The position numbers were made by a program, and so were the translations under genes. Below, piece by piece: positions 50,602 to 60,384 of a stretch of 64,000 bases of DNA. Numbering within the stretch: position 1 is the first letter of the stretch; the number at the start of each line of letters is the position of its first letter. The stretch comes from Fredinandcohnia onubensis (lineage in GTDB: Bacteria; Bacillota; Bacilli; Bacillales; Bacillaceae_L): NCBI RefSeq assembly GCF_002734215.1, contig NZ_NSEB01000006.1, positions 124,001 through 188,000 of the forward strand, read 5' to 3'. A model generated the notes under the pieces. The model was not told the origin of the DNA and did no database searches. It worked only from the letters and a program-made list of their open reading frames with translations.

Positions 50602-51627
50602 TTATTTAATTAGCATTGCGTCCCCAAAGCTAAAGAATCGATACCTCTCTTTTACTGCTTCGTGATACGCATGGAGGATATTCTCGCGTCCAGCCAGTGC
50701 ACTTACAAGCATGATCAGTGTTGATTTTGGAAGATGGAAGTTTGTTATAAGACCATCAATTGCCTCATACTGATATCCAGGGTATATAAATATATTCGTC
50801 CAACCGCTTGACTCTACGAATTTACCATTATTTTTCACAATCGTTTCAAGGGTTCTAGTTGAGGTAGTTCCTACAGAAATGATTTTCCCACCATTTGCTT
50901 TTACCTCATTTAGTAAATTAGCAGTTTCCTCTGTCATTTGATAAAATTCAGAATGCATATCATGATCTTCAATTGTGTCTGAGCTGACGGGACGAAATGT
51001 TCCTAACCCAACATGCAGGGTAATAAAGGCAGTATGTACTCCCTGGTCACGGATTTGCTGTAAAAGCTCTTCTGTAAAATGCAGGCCAGCTGTAGGCGCT
51101 GCTGCTGAACCACGATGCTTTGCGTATACAGTTTGATATCGTTCTTTGTCATCCAATTGCTCATGAATATAAGGGGGCAATGGCATCTCACCTAAGGCTT
51201 CTAAAACTTCATAAAAAATACCTTCATAATGAAAGTTCAACATTCTTCCACCGTGATCACCGATTGCCGTACACGTTGCTTTTAAACGTCCGTCACCAAA
51301 GGTTAATACAGTAGCTTCTTTCACACGTTTTGCAGGCTTAACAAGGGTTTCCCAACTATCACCGTCTTTTTGTTTTAAAAGTAGTACTTCTACTTTTGCA
51401 CCTGTGTCCTCTTTTACTCCATACAGTCTTGCTGGCAAGACGCGTGTATCGTTTAAGACTAGGCAATCTCCTTTATTTAGATAAGATAGGATTGAACGAA
51501 AATGAGTATGGGTAATGGCCCCTGTCTCTTTGTCTACTACCATTAAGCGCGAAGCCTCACGATTTTCTAACGGAGTTTGAGCGATTAATTCCTCTGGTAA
51601 TTCAAAATCAAATAATTCTACTTTCAT
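50602..51627 (-). CDS. queA: S-adenosylmethionine:tRNA ribosyltransferase-isomerase
   Basis: 341 residues, beginning [24 protein letters not shown], a typical QueA start (given as [15 protein letters not shown]). [27 protein letters not shown] and [16 protein letters not shown]-like segments are conserved. It turns preQ1 in tRNA into epoxyqueuosine. The gene lies between the DUF2905 gene and tgt. Confidence 0.97.
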   Translation of the reverse strand: MKVELFDFELPEELIAQTPLENREASRLMVVDKETGAITHTHFRSILSYLNKGDCLVLNDTRVLPARLYGVKEDTGAKVEVLLLKQKDGDSWETLVKPAKRVKEATVLTFGDGRLKATCTAIGDHGGRMLNFHYEGIFYEVLEALGEMPLPPYIHEQLDDKERYQTVYAKHRGSAAAPTAGLHFTEELLQQIRDQGVHTAFITLHVGLGTFRPVSSDTIEDHDMHSEFYQMTEETANLLNEVKANGGKIISVGTTSTRTLETIVKNNGKFVESSGWTNIFIYPGYQYEAIDGLITNFHLPKSTLIMLVSALAGRENILHAYHEAVKERYRFFSFGDAMLIK

Positions 51628-51653
51628 ATTTCCACCTAATTTCTACTGACTTT

Positions 51654-51845
51654 CTAACGAAACTTACCAAATACGTAAAAAATTAATGATAATACAATAC
51701 TAATTACAATAGATGTAACGATTGGAAAATAAAATGTGGTATTCCCTTTTTTCACGACTATATCCCCAGGGAGTTTTCCTATAAAATGCATAATAAACCC
51801 GACAACTAATAGTAGAATCCCCATTATCATTAGCATTTTACCCAT
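51654..51845 (-). CDS. DUF2905 small membrane protein
   Basis: 63 residues with two hydrophobic helices separated by GKLPGDIVVKKGNTTFYFP, the family core. The function is unknown. It lies 6 bases after ruvB and 26 bases before queA, so it is part of the ruvAB-queA-tgt transcript. DUF2905 genes often stand beside ruvB in Bacilli. Confidence 0.85.
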   Translation of the reverse strand: MGKMLMIMGILLLVVGFIMHFIGKLPGDIVVKKGNTTFYFPIVTSIVISIVLSLIFYVFGKFR

Positions 51846-51851
51846 GATTCA

Positions 51852-52853
51852 TTACTCCTTTGGAACCTCAATTTGAAAATGTCGATATACCAGTTCAGTT
51901 ACAATTCGACCACGTGGGGTTCGTTGCAAGAAACCAATTTGGAGAAGGTAAGGCTCATAAACATCTTCAATTGTATGTGCCTCCTCACCGATCGTTGCAG
52001 CAATCGTCTCAAGACCAACCGGACCACCCCGAAACTTTTCAATAATTCCTCTAAGTAATTTATGGTCAATATGATCAAGTCCTAAACGGTCAACCTGTAG
52101 CAATTCTAGGGCTTTATCTGCCATTTGTGTTGTTATTGTACCATTACCGCGTACCTGTGCGAAGTCTCTTACTCGCCTTAGTAAACGGTTCGCAATCCTT
52201 GGGGTCCCTCTTGAACGACGCGCTATTTCGTGTGCCGCTTGTTCATCAATTTCTACATCCAACAATTCAGCTGTTCTTGTTACAATATCAGCTAATTGAT
52301 TTTCAGTGTAATATTCTAGTCGACTAAGTACCCCAAATCGATCCCTAAGTGGTGCAGATAATGAGCCAGCACGTGTTGTCGCTCCAACTAAAGTAAAGGG
52401 TGGTAAGTCGAGTCGTACAGAACGTGCTCCCGCTCCCTTCCCAATCACGATATCCAAACAGAAATCCTCCATCGCAGGATATAATACCTCCTCGATGGAC
52501 CTTTGGAGACGATGAATTTCATCAATAAAAAGGACATCTCCTGGTTCAAGTGCTGTCAATATAGCCGCTAGATCCCCTGGTCTTTCAATTGCTGGCCCTG
52601 AGGTTGTCCGAATATTTACGCCCATTTCATTTGCAATAATTGTAGCTAGCGTTGTTTTCCCAAGTCCTGGAGGCCCATATAATAATACATGGTCCAAGGT
52701 TTCTTGTCTCATTTTAGCTGCTTCAATAAAAATGGATAAATTTGATTTTACCTTTTCTTGACCAATATATTGAGCTAAGGTTTGTGGTCTGAGGCTTTGC
52801 TCGATTGCTGACTCTTCGTAATTGGTACTACCTGAAACGATTCTGTCCTCCAT
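51852..52853 (-). CDS. ruvB: Holliday junction branch migration ATPase RuvB
   Basis: 333 residues. The start [20 protein letters not shown] is typical; Walker A is [12 protein letters not shown], Walker [15 protein letters not shown], sensor 1 [18 protein letters not shown] and the C-terminal winged helix contains TPRGRIVT. It drives branch migration with RuvA. It follows ruvA by 13 bases. Confidence 0.98.
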   Translation of the reverse strand: MEDRIVSGSTNYEESAIEQSLRPQTLAQYIGQEKVKSNLSIFIEAAKMRQETLDHVLLYGPPGLGKTTLATIIANEMGVNIRTTSGPAIERPGDLAAILTALEPGDVLFIDEIHRLQRSIEEVLYPAMEDFCLDIVIGKGAGARSVRLDLPPFTLVGATTRAGSLSAPLRDRFGVLSRLEYYTENQLADIVTRTAELLDVEIDEQAAHEIARRSRGTPRIANRLLRRVRDFAQVRGNGTITTQMADKALELLQVDRLGLDHIDHKLLRGIIEKFRGGPVGLETIAATIGEEAHTIEDVYEPYLLQIGFLQRTPRGRIVTELVYRHFQIEVPKE

Positions 52854-52866
52854 TCAAGCATCCTCC

Positions 52867-53469
52867 TTATTTTAATAGCTTTTGTAAAGCCTTTTTAATA
52901 TATTGATCCGTTGAGAGCTTTTCTTTTCTTAGCTCTGGCAACACTTTATTGATCTCTCTTTCCGCATAGCCTAACACTTTAAGAGCTTCAACTGCTTCCT
53001 CAATTTCGGTGTGACTCGTATTGTCCACAAATTCATGATCGTCACTAAACAAATCAGGATGGAGTGTTGGCATAAGGTCATGGAGCTTTCCTTTAAGATC
53101 CAGTATAATTTGTCGAGCTGTCTTTTTCCCTACACCTGGAAACTTAACGAGGAATTTCTCATCCTCGTTTTCAATTGCACGAATGACTTGTTCTGGTTCC
53201 CCCGAAGCCAAAATCGCGAGTCCGCCCTTTGGACCAATCCCTGTAACATTTAAGAGTTTCAAAAATAAAGCACGCTCCTCACGTGTCTTAAAGCCATAAA
53301 GTGCTAATATATCTTCTCTTACATGCTGATATGTATAAACAATTTCCTTATTCTCTCTTTTAAAAATAAACGGATTTGGTGTAAGGATTTGGTAGCCTAC
53401 CCCATTATTTTCGATAACGATATATTCCGGATTTATGTAGTCAACCGTCCCTTTAATAAATTCAATCAA
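52867..53469 (-). CDS. ruvA: Holliday junction DNA-binding protein RuvA
   Basis: 200 residues with start TTG at 53469. The OB fold begins [11 protein letters not shown], two helix-hairpin-helix motifs are [16 protein letters not shown] and [15 protein letters not shown], and the C-terminal domain III binds RuvB. GGGGAG lies 9 bases upstream of the TTG. The longer frame adds 11 residues not found in RuvA. It is downstream of bofC, from which a terminator separates it. Confidence 0.96.
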   Translation of the reverse strand: MIEFIKGTVDYINPEYIVIENNGVGYQILTPNPFIFKRENKEIVYTYQHVREDILALYGFKTREERALFLKLLNVTGIGPKGGLAILASGEPEQVIRAIENEDEKFLVKFPGVGKKTARQIILDLKGKLHDLMPTLHPDLFSDDHEFVDNTSHTEIEEAVEALKVLGYAEREINKVLPELRKEKLSTDQYIKKALQKLLK

Positions 53470-53531
53470 ACTTATTCTCTCCCCTACTTTGCTGTACCCC
53501 ATTTTATCATATTCGTCAAAAAAAGACTAAA

Positions 53532-53566
53532 AATAAAAGAGAGACTAGAAGGGGTCTAGTCTCTTT
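53532..53566 (-). terminator. Terminator of bofC
   Basis: AGAGACTAG-ACCCCTT-CTAGTCTCT followed by CTTTTATTTTT on the minus strand, between bofC and ruvA. Confidence 0.88.
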
Positions 53567-53580
53567 GAAAAATGTATATA

Positions 53581-54105
53581 TTAAGGGGAGGATGTATAGG
53601 TTTTATAGGTTTCAATTACATTAATGTACTCATCTTTGGTTCCTATTTTGATTCCTTTTTTCAGTAAATCATGTTGGTAGCTTTCAAGCTTCTCAACGTC
53701 GATCTGAAAGAATGATTGAATAACCTTTTCTGATTCATCTGGTTTTCCATTAAAAATAGATAAAATTCCATCTTCCGTTAAACCAAAATAGCCATTCGTT
53801 TTAAGCAAAGGTGAAATATCGTCTATTCGTTGTTGAAAAACAACCTGAGTATCATCTTGATGGACTAGGTTCCAGTCTTCATACTGTGCCCAAAAATCTT
53901 CCATAGATAGGATTGTTTCTTTTATGATTTCTTCACTTACCTCGCCGTCTACATAAACACGTTCAAGAATGACAGTGACTTCTAATGGACCGGTTACCTC
54001 TTGAACAGAATCATTGTTTTCTTCTAACTCCGCACCAATTCCTGAAAAGCTAGGCAATATAAAAACAACCGCTAGACAAACGATTACTTTTACAATCTTT
54101 CTCAT
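53581..54105 (-). CDS. bofC: Intercompartmental signalling factor BofC
   Basis: A 174-residue secreted protein. The signal peptide (IVKVIVCLAVVFILPSFSGIGA, about residues 4-24) is followed by the BofC domain (PLEVTVILERVYVDGEVSEE; VQSFFQIDVEKLESY-like C-terminal region). In B. subtilis BofC is made in the forespore and restrains SpoIVB, the protease that triggers SpoIVFB. I start at the ATG with AAGAGGTGA upstream; the longer frame adds 51 residues. Confidence 0.9.
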   Translation of the reverse strand: MRKIVKVIVCLAVVFILPSFSGIGAELEENNDSVQEVTGPLEVTVILERVYVDGEVSEEIIKETILSMEDFWAQYEDWNLVHQDDTQVVFQQRIDDISPLLKTNGYFGLTEDGILSIFNGKPDESEKVIQSFFQIDVEKLESYQHDLLKKGIKIGTKDEYINVIETYKTYTSSP

Positions 54106-54225
54106 TTTGGCATCACCTCTTACAATTAGTTGCCAACTATTTTTTATACTTGTATATGACCGTCCTACACATATTAGTTTGACCATTATTAACAAGAATA
54201 TCCAATGTTTTTTGAAAAAATTTTC

Positions 54226-54258
54226 CATAAAAAAAAGGATGTCCCAAAGGACACCCAA
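54226..54258 (-). terminator. Terminator of the YhcN/YlaJ lipoprotein gene
   Basis: GGGTGTCC-TTTG-GGACATCC followed by eight T on the minus strand. Confidence 0.88.
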
Positions 54259-54276
54259 TTTATTATGCAGTTTACA

Positions 54277-55188
54277 TTAACCCCTATTATGGTTTGTGAA
54301 TGGCTTACTAATAGCATCACCAATGTTGTCAAAAAGATCTTTTATGTCAGCATCAATTGTTTCACGTCTATTCCCGTTACGAATATCATTATCGATATCA
54401 CGAACTCGTGAAAAAGTACCTTCATCTGTCACAACATTGATATTTCGGTTACCAGCTAATGGCTGTACCGCTCTTTCTACAGCGTCTTGGACATTATTAC
54501 GATTGGTATTATCGTTCGTATCAACAGCAACTAAGACGTTATCGTCTGTTACGATGACACGAGCCTCATCTACATTTTTAACCTTTGAAGCACGTTCGGA
54601 AATTTTTCGAACTAAGTTCCCATTGTCATTATAATATCCATATGATTGAACTCTATGGTTATTGTCATTCAGATGGCTGTGATAGTTTGTATCGGCATGG
54701 CCATGGCCATTTTCATACATTGTATTTGGGTTACCATCATTAAAGGGGTTCATTGTTCGACCGTTACGGTTATTCATGATACCATTTCGACGTTGTTCCT
54801 CGCGATAGTTCATGATCCCGGGACGATTTTTTCTTGTTTTATCATTGTTATTTACCATACCGGTATTGTTGTTGTCATTTCTGTTGTTCATAATGCCAGT
54901 GCGATTATTATTGTCATTTCTATTTCTATTGTTCATGATGCCGGTACGGTCATTCCTGTTATTCCCAGTGCGATCCATAATTTCTGTTAATGGACCATCA
55001 TTATCACGAAGACGGTTTCCATTTCCATCTTCATTATTTCGATTATTTTCATTCGAGTAATAACCGATTGGCCTAGCATTATCATTATAATCCTTATTTG
55101 GACCTGCCCCTTGATTATCGGTATTACACGCCGTTAGACCACCAAGTAATAATGCTGCAGTCGAAACTGTATAGAGTATTTTCCTCAA
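54277..55188 (-). CDS. YhcN/YlaJ family sporulation lipoprotein
   Basis: A 303-residue lipoprotein. The signal ends in the lipobox LTAC (after TAALLLGG). Residues about 25-150 are Asn/Arg/Asp-rich and repeat a GIMNNRN-like unit about five times. The C-terminal YhcN/YlaJ domain starts near 180 (KISERASKVKNVDEARVIVTDDNVLVAVDT in part). The relatives sit in the spore inner membrane or cortex. It lies where B. subtilis has coxA. TTG start with AAAGGGGG 8 bases upstream. Confidence 0.87.
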   Translation of the reverse strand: MRKILYTVSTAALLLGGLTACNTDNQGAGPNKDYNDNARPIGYYSNENNRNNEDGNGNRLRDNDGPLTEIMDRTGNNRNDRTGIMNNRNRNDNNNRTGIMNNRNDNNNTGMVNNNDKTRKNRPGIMNYREEQRRNGIMNNRNGRTMNPFNDGNPNTMYENGHGHADTNYHSHLNDNNHRVQSYGYYNDNGNLVRKISERASKVKNVDEARVIVTDDNVLVAVDTNDNTNRNNVQDAVERAVQPLAGNRNINVVTDEGTFSRVRDIDNDIRNGNRRETIDADIKDLFDNIGDAISKPFTNHNRG

Positions 55189-55354
55189 TACAATAACCCC
55201 CTTTGACCTATTGAACATATCTACATGTTCATCATTAGGTTGGCTTATTCAAAGGGGGATTATTTCTGTTAGTTTTTTGCAGGTTGTTTAAATCTTGGAC
55301 AGACAAGTCCATTTTAAATTTTTATATTTTTAGAACTTACTTTATTGACAATTA

Positions 55355-55398
55355 CTAAAAAAATACAAGGACGAATGTATGATTTATTCGCCCTTCAT
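55355..55398 (-). terminator. Terminator of safA
   Basis: AAGGGCGAAT and ATTCGTCCTT (one G-U pair) around a 9-base loop, followed by GTATTTTTTT on the minus strand. Confidence 0.85.
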
Positions 55399-55411
55399 TA
55401 ATTGTTTATTA

Positions 55412-56890
55412 TTAATCGTCTAAGTCATCGTCAACATCCGGCATGTTAAACATTGGGTTAAACGGCATTTGCTGATTTGGATTCATTCCAAACGGTACAC
55501 CCTGATATCCTGGGAATCCACCACCTTGGAACTGTGGTTGAAATGGTGGTTGGAATTGTCCTTGAAATCCTGGTTGCCCCATTGGGTAGCCTTGTTGCGG
55601 GAAATGTCCTGCAAATGGAGGCTTCGGTCCACCACAGCCACAATCTTTTTTATTATAAAATTGTGATGGCATCATTTGTGGATTCATTGGGCCCGCAAAA
55701 CCTGGTCCTGGATTGTTAGCCATCGCTGGACTTACAGCTTGTGGTGCAGCTTGCATTGGCATATTAGGTCCGAATCCAGCAGGTCCTGGGAAACCTCCAT
55801 TAAATCCATAACCCGGCATTACTGGAGTAACTGGTACACACGGCCCCATCGGAAACGGTGGTGCCTGCATTGGTGCCATTTGTGGCATTTGTGGCATTTG
55901 TGGCATTTCAGGTAATTCTTCAAATTCATCTTCTACGCCTGCGACCATTTGAGGCATTTGTGGCATTTGTGCTTGCATAATATTATAATTGTTAATATCG
56001 ATTTCAAATGGATATTGCGGTGGCATTTGAACAGGTGGCATTGGTAGTGGCGCCATTTGAACTGGAGCCATTTCTTCTTTTACTTCCTCTTTTACCCCTT
56101 CTGTTCGAGGGAATCCTCCCATCGGATTAAATGGCCCTTGTTGTGGCGGGAATCCTCCCATCGGATTAAATGGCCCTTGTTGTGGTGGAAAGCCTCCCTG
56201 AAACCCTGGTACATAATTAAAGCCGTACCCAGGCATAACTGGCGTAATTGGTACACAATTATTAAACATAGCTGGCTGTTGTAACGGCATTTGTGGCATT
56301 TGTGGCATTACTCCTTCAAAATCTTCTTCTGGTTCAAACTCCTCTTCTTCCGGTGCCATCATCCCAGGTAAAATATTGGTTGGTGGTGTTGGAATTTGCG
56401 GCATTCCCATCCCCATCAGATTAAAGTTATTGATATCAATTTCTAGTGGCTGATATTGTGGTGTTTGCGGCATTGCTGGCATTTGTGGCGGTGCAACTGG
56501 CATCTGCGGCATTACTATCATTTGCGGCATTTGCGGCATTTGCGGAATATATGGTCCTGTCTCAACACCCTTTACTTCCTCCTCAACCTCTGGTACCTCC
56601 TCTTCAAAATCGATTACAGGAAATGGTTGAGGTGCAATTTCCGCAAACGGATGCTGAATTTGTTCCTCTTTCGGCGCTACATTAATTTGAGCTTCTTTTT
56701 TAGCTCCACCAATTTGAGCTTCTTTTTTTACATGAACAGTTCCGGTTGGCACTTTAATTTTCATACCAGGCATAATCATATCAGGATTACTTAACTGAGT
56801 ATTGACAGCTTTTAGTTCTTGGAAGTCGACCCCATATTTTTTTGCAATTTCCCATAAGGTGTCGCCTTTTTGAACGATATGGATCTTCAC
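55412..56890 (-). CDS. safA: Spore coat morphogenetic protein SafA
   Basis: A 492-residue protein with an N-terminal LysM domain (about 2-47: IHIVQKGDTLWEIAKKYG to MKIKVPTG), an acidic Glu-rich linker, and a long Pro/Met/Gln-rich region. SafA localises to the cortex/inner-coat border and recruits inner coat proteins. The rich region holds two copies of a module: EIDINN (about 149 and 297), PQMPQM repeats, then CVPxTPVMPGYGFN (about 212 and 351) and GGFP. A 39-bp tandem duplication lies inside the first. The GTG start has AGGAGGGG 8 bases upstream. It is longer than B. subtilis SafA (387 residues). Confidence 0.9.
   Translation of the reverse strand: MKIHIVQKGDTLWEIAKKYGVDFQELKAVNTQLSNPDMIMPGMKIKVPTGTVHVKKEAQIGGAKKEAQINVAPKEEQIQHPFAEIAPQPFPVIDFEEEVPEVEEEVKGVETGPYIPQMPQMPQMIVMPQMPVAPPQMPAMPQTPQYQPLEIDINNFNLMGMGMPQIPTPPTNILPGMMAPEEEEFEPEEDFEGVMPQMPQMPLQQPAMFNNCVPITPVMPGYGFNYVPGFQGGFPPQQGPFNPMGGFPPQQGPFNPMGGFPRTEGVKEEVKEEMAPVQMAPLPMPPVQMPPQYPFEIDINNYNIMQAQMPQMPQMVAGVEDEFEELPEMPQMPQMPQMAPMQAPPFPMGPCVPVTPVMPGYGFNGGFPGPAGFGPNMPMQAAPQAVSPAMANNPGPGFAGPMNPQMMPSQFYNKKDCGCGGPKPPFAGHFPQQGYPMGQPGFQGQFQPPFQPQFQGGGFPGYQGVPFGMNPNQQMPFNPMFNMPDVDDDLDD
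56111..56188. repeat. 39-bp tandem duplication within safA
   Basis: Two adjacent 39-base copies (56111-56149 and 56150-56188) differ at one base. They encode two 13-residue GGFPPQQGPFNPM units. Confidence 0.95.
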
Positions 56891-57025
56891 GCGATTTTCC
56901 CCTCCTATACATAAGTCAATACATACTATGTCAAAATAGGCAAATTGCCACTATTTCTCATCACAACTTATGCATAGGCTTCACAAATTATGTACAGCAT
57001 GAGGGCTGGTCAAGCATAAAAAGTA

Positions 57026-57061
57026 TATAAAAAAAAGAGACTCGACTAATATGCCGAGTCT
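57026..57061 (-). terminator. Terminator of pheA
   Basis: AGACTCG-GCATATTAGT-CGAGTCT followed by eight T on the minus strand; the first arm overlaps the pheA stop codon. Confidence 0.88.
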
Positions 57062-57914
57062 AAATATGATAATATGGATAACTACCTAATACAGTCACTC
57101 CGCTCCCTAAAGCTTCTAATTCTGCAATCGCACTTGGGATTAGTATTTCATCCATTCTTTGTTCAATATCAATTAAAAATAAATAATTACCAAGACCCGT
57201 TTTCATTGGTCTTGATTCGATTTTAGACAAATTTAACTTTCTCCAGGCAAAAACGGACAATACCTGATGTAATGCCCCGGCCTGGTCCGAAGGCAATGTA
57301 ACCATCAAGGTTGTTTTATCTCCTGTATTTTCCCTAACTAAATCTAAATCTAACATCTCTCTATGTAAGACAACAAAGCGCGTATGATTATTATCAAAAT
57401 CATGTATATCATGTTTTACAATCGTTAAACCATATTCCTTTGCCGCAAATGAGTTTGCAATAGCGGCATTATTCTGCTCTGGATGCTCACTTACAAATTT
57501 AGCGGCTGCACCTGTAGAACTTGTTTCAATCGGTTGTATATTTGGAAAATGATTATATAAAAATTTATGGCATTGCGCGATTGCATGTGGGTGTGAATAG
57601 ATGCCTTGTACATCTTCCCAATTGTTTGTATTGTTGGGATGCACCATTAAATGCTGTTTGATTGGGATAATCACTTCACCAATAATTTTAAGTTGTTTTA
57701 CATGAATTAGATAATCAATTGTTAAATTAACCGTTCCTTCAATCGTATTTTCAATTGGAACGACAGCCACATCCACTTCCCCGTTTTCTACTGCATCAAT
57801 ACATGCAGGGATTGTTCGATAAGGTTTGTTTTCCTTACCGGGAAACAATGCTTCAACCGCTTGTGCTGTGAATGTAGCATTCGGTCCTAAAAACCCTACA
57901 TTAGTAATGTTCAT
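57060..57914 (-). CDS. pheA: Prephenate dehydratase
   Basis: 284 residues. The catalytic domain has VGFLGPNATFTAQA, VVPIENTIEGTVN and the NNHTRFVVL segment with the catalytic Thr-Arg. The C-terminal ACT domain carries the Phe-binding motifs GALHQVL (GALH) and LSKIESRPMK (ESRP). It decarboxylates prephenate to phenylpyruvate and is feedback-inhibited by Phe. It is 12 bases after pheB. Here safA follows directly; in B. subtilis the nad genes stand in between. Confidence 0.97.
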   Translation of the reverse strand: MNITNVGFLGPNATFTAQAVEALFPGKENKPYRTIPACIDAVENGEVDVAVVPIENTIEGTVNLTIDYLIHVKQLKIIGEVIIPIKQHLMVHPNNTNNWEDVQGIYSHPHAIAQCHKFLYNHFPNIQPIETSSTGAAAKFVSEHPEQNNAAIANSFAAKEYGLTIVKHDIHDFDNNHTRFVVLHREMLDLDLVRENTGDKTTLMVTLPSDQAGALHQVLSVFAWRKLNLSKIESRPMKTGLGNYLFLIDIEQRMDEILIPSAIAELEALGSGVTVLGSYPYYHI

Positions 57915-57926
57915 CGTTCTTTCCCC

Positions 57927-58367
57927 CTATGCTCCTGTTCCAAGAATCTCAACTTTATCTACAAATTCAAGTTTACGAAGTCTAGCTAGGAGGTCAGTTA
58001 CTTCACCATGCATGCCTGATGTGTTTAATGAGAGTGTTACATTCGCTTTTCCCCTAAGCGGAATTGTTTGGTGGATTGTTAACACATTACAACCAGTATC
58101 TGCTACAGTTCTTAATAATTGAGAAAGGGTACCAGACCGGTCCTCCAGATGAAAAAACAATGAAATAATTTTTTCCTTAACAGTCGTATGAAAAGGGAAG
58201 ACAGTGTCTTTATATTTGTAATAAGCACTCCTACTTAAGTCCACTTTCTGTGTTGCTTCTGCAATAGATTGTGCTTCTCCACTGTCTAATAGTTCCTTTG
58301 CATCCAATGTTTTACGAACTGCTTCTGGAAGTACATCCTCACGAACAAGATAGAATTTGCCATCCAT
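57927..58367 (-). CDS. pheB: ACT domain protein PheB
   Basis: 146 residues. The N-terminal part ([23 protein letters not shown]) is a short HTH-like helical region and residues about 70-145 form an ACT domain ([22 protein letters not shown]). It is often misnamed chorismate mutase; it lacks the residues of that enzyme. In Bacillus it sits between obg and pheA. It is probably a sensor or regulator of amino-acid metabolism. Confidence 0.92.
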   Translation of the reverse strand: MDGKFYLVREDVLPEAVRKTLDAKELLDSGEAQSIAEATQKVDLSRSAYYKYKDTVFPFHTTVKEKIISLFFHLEDRSGTLSQLLRTVADTGCNVLTIHQTIPLRGKANVTLSLNTSGMHGEVTDLLARLRKLEFVDKVEILGTGA

Positions 58368-58410
58368 GTAAGCTACTCCCCCCTACTTACCTTCTTTTAA
58401 ACACGTTATT

Positions 58411-59697
58411 TTATTCTATAAATTCAAATTCATATTCAAGTAACTTTACGATATCCCCATGTTTTGCACCTTTTTCACGCAATGCGTCGTCGATTCCCAT
58501 ACCACGCAATTGGCGTGCAAATCGTTTTACAGACTCATCTCTTGTAAAATCAGTCATCTTAAAGAGTTTTTCGACTCGTTCTCCAGAAATCACAAATGAG
58601 CCGTCACTTTCACGCGAAATTACAAAATCCACTTCTTCTTTTTCGTGACGATACATCACGCGGTGATTGCTCGTATCTTCCTCGACCTCAAGAGGAAATT
58701 CTGGGGTCGTTTCAAGTAGATCTGCAATCGTGAATAACAAGTCGCGGAGACCTTGTCTTGTTATCGCGGAAATCGGGAAAATTTTCACATCGTCTTGGAG
58801 CTTCTCTTTAAATGTTTTTAAATTTTCTTCAGCTTCAGGTATATCCATTTTATTTGCGACCACCACTTGTGGACGTTCCGTCAAACGAAGATTGTATTCC
58901 TTTAACTCTTGATTAATCGTGAGATAATCCTCGTAAGGATCGCGTCCTTCCATTGCTGACATATCAATTACATGAACAATGACTCTTGTTCGTTCAATAT
59001 GTCTTAAAAATTGATGTCCAAGTCCGACGCCTTGGTGTGCCCCTTCAATTAAACCCGGAAGGTCAGCCATCACAAAGCTGCGTCCATCCTCTGTTTCAAC
59101 AACGCCCAGATTGGGTACTATCGTTGTAAAATGGTACTCTGCAATTTTTGGTTTTGCAGCAGAAACAACGGATAATAGTGTAGACTTTCCGACACTTGGA
59201 AAACCAACAAGACCCACATCGGCTAAAACCTTAAGTTCAAGTCTTATATAACGCTCCTGTCCTGGTTCACCATTTTCAGCGATTTCTGGTGCCGGATTGG
59301 CAGGTGTTGCAAATCGAGAGTTTCCTCTTCCACCACGACCACCTTTAGCGATGACTGCTCTTTGGCCATGCTGTGTTAAATCTGCAACAACCACACCTGT
59401 ATCATCATCTGTTACGACTGTGCCAGGGGGGACCTTAACAACCATCGGCTCTGCGTTTTTCCCGTGCTGATTCTTTGACATTCCGTGTTCCCCACGTTTT
59501 GCCTTAAAATGGCGTTGGTATCGGAAGTCCATCAAGGTTCTTAGACCTTCTTCGACCTCAAAAATGACGTCCGCACCTTTTCCACCATCTCCACCAGCAG
59601 GACCGCCCATTGGAACATATTTCTCACGACGATAAGCAACCATCCCGTTACCACCGTCTCCACCTTTTACATACACTTTGACTTGATCTACAAACAT
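58411..59697 (-). CDS. obg: GTPase Obg
   Basis: 428 residues. The Gly-rich Obg fold ([28 protein letters not shown], given as [11 protein letters not shown] and [11 protein letters not shown]) is followed by the G domain with G1 [10 protein letters not shown]3 DLPGLIEG, G4 NKMD and a C-terminal OCT domain. It is essential for ribosome maturation and for the stress and sporulation responses in B. subtilis. It follows spo0B by 33 bases, the classic spo0B-obg operon. Confidence 0.98.
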   Translation of the reverse strand: MFVDQVKVYVKGGDGGNGMVAYRREKYVPMGGPAGGDGGKGADVIFEVEEGLRTLMDFRYQRHFKAKRGEHGMSKNQHGKNAEPMVVKVPPGTVVTDDDTGVVVADLTQHGQRAVIAKGGRGGRGNSRFATPANPAPEIAENGEPGQERYIRLELKVLADVGLVGFPSVGKSTLLSVVSAAKPKIAEYHFTTIVPNLGVVETEDGRSFVMADLPGLIEGAHQGVGLGHQFLRHIERTRVIVHVIDMSAMEGRDPYEDYLTINQELKEYNLRLTERPQVVVANKMDIPEAEENLKTFKEKLQDDVKIFPISAITRQGLRDLLFTIADLLETTPEFPLEVEEDTSNHRVMYRHEKEEVDFVISRESDGSFVISGERVEKLFKMTDFTRDESVKRFARQLRGMGIDDALREKGAKHGDIVKLLEYEFEFIE

Positions 59698-59730
59698 CTC
59701 TTACCTCCGGTTATTTATGCACCTGAATTT

Positions 59731-60270
59731 TCATGCAATATGTATTGTTATACTTACTTCTTCATTATGTACTTTATATTCTGTTATTTGCGGGAATTGA
59801 TCTGATTGGCTTATCGTAGTTAGCCAATTTGTTAGGTATTCCCTTTTCTTTAGTATTCCACTAAAATCAAAAAAGAATCGAGTTTCCTCTAATGAACAGT
59901 CGATAGTAAGGGATAAATGATTTTCTCCCATTTCATCTACCGCATCTTCCAGTATGGCAAAAAATTGTGTGCACCATTCTGTTAGTTTTGTATCGTAGTT
60001 TGATAAATTTCGAATATCACCGACAACATCATAGTCCAATTGATATTTATGAGGCTCCCAATTTAAGGTCATGATAAGTGCAGCAAAAGTTGGTATTTGT
60101 AAATTTGTGAGATGTGTTTCATTTTGAGCATCTATAACAATCTCTTCAATTATCGATTTAACACGATCCATTTTATTTAGTGAGATGTTCCCTTTGATTA
60201 GCTGTATTTTATTTAACCAATCGTGACGTGTATGTGTTAAAACTTCAATCGTACTCCAATTTTTATTCAT
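59731..60270 (-). CDS. spo0B: Sporulation initiation phosphotransferase Spo0B
   Basis: 179 residues. The phosphorylated His is in THTRHDWLNKIQLIKGN, in the first helix of the four-helix bundle that mimics a histidine kinase dimer; the C-terminal part is a degenerate ATPase-like fold. It relays phosphate from Spo0F to Spo0A. I start at the ATG of MNKNWST with AGGGGAAA upstream; the extra 13 codons of the longer frame are unsupported. Next upstream is an intergenic repeat, then the rpmA terminator. Confidence 0.93.
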   Translation of the reverse strand: MNKNWSTIEVLTHTRHDWLNKIQLIKGNISLNKMDRVKSIIEEIVIDAQNETHLTNLQIPTFAALIMTLNWEPHKYQLDYDVVGDIRNLSNYDTKLTEWCTQFFAILEDAVDEMGENHLSLTIDCSLEETRFFFDFSGILKKREYLTNWLTTISQSDQFPQITEYKVHNEEVSITIHIA

Positions 60271-60384
60271 GTCATTTCCCCTAAAATTCAATGTGTCAAA
60301 AGACAACATTTAGATTTCGAATCTTGTCTAAAAATTATATCAAACCTTGGAAAATAACACTACATTCTACAATCAGGATTCTTT

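Noticed and set aside
54106-54258. Long N-terminal form of BofC
   Set aside because: The added 51 residues contain a second hydrophobic stretch, while a strong ribosome site and a normal signal peptide occur at the ATG 54105.
54646-55060. Plus-strand hydrophobic frames opposite the YhcN/YlaJ lipoprotein
   Set aside because: They are the mirror of the Asn/Asp codon repeats (AAT/GAT read as ATT/ATC) and have no ribosome sites.
55458-56794. Trp/His-rich frames on both strands across safA
   Set aside because: They result from the repeated Pro/Met/Gln codons of safA, which keep other frames open.
57927-58367. PheB as chorismate mutase
   Set aside because: The sequence is an ACT domain protein without chorismate mutase residues; the common label is likely an old misnaming.
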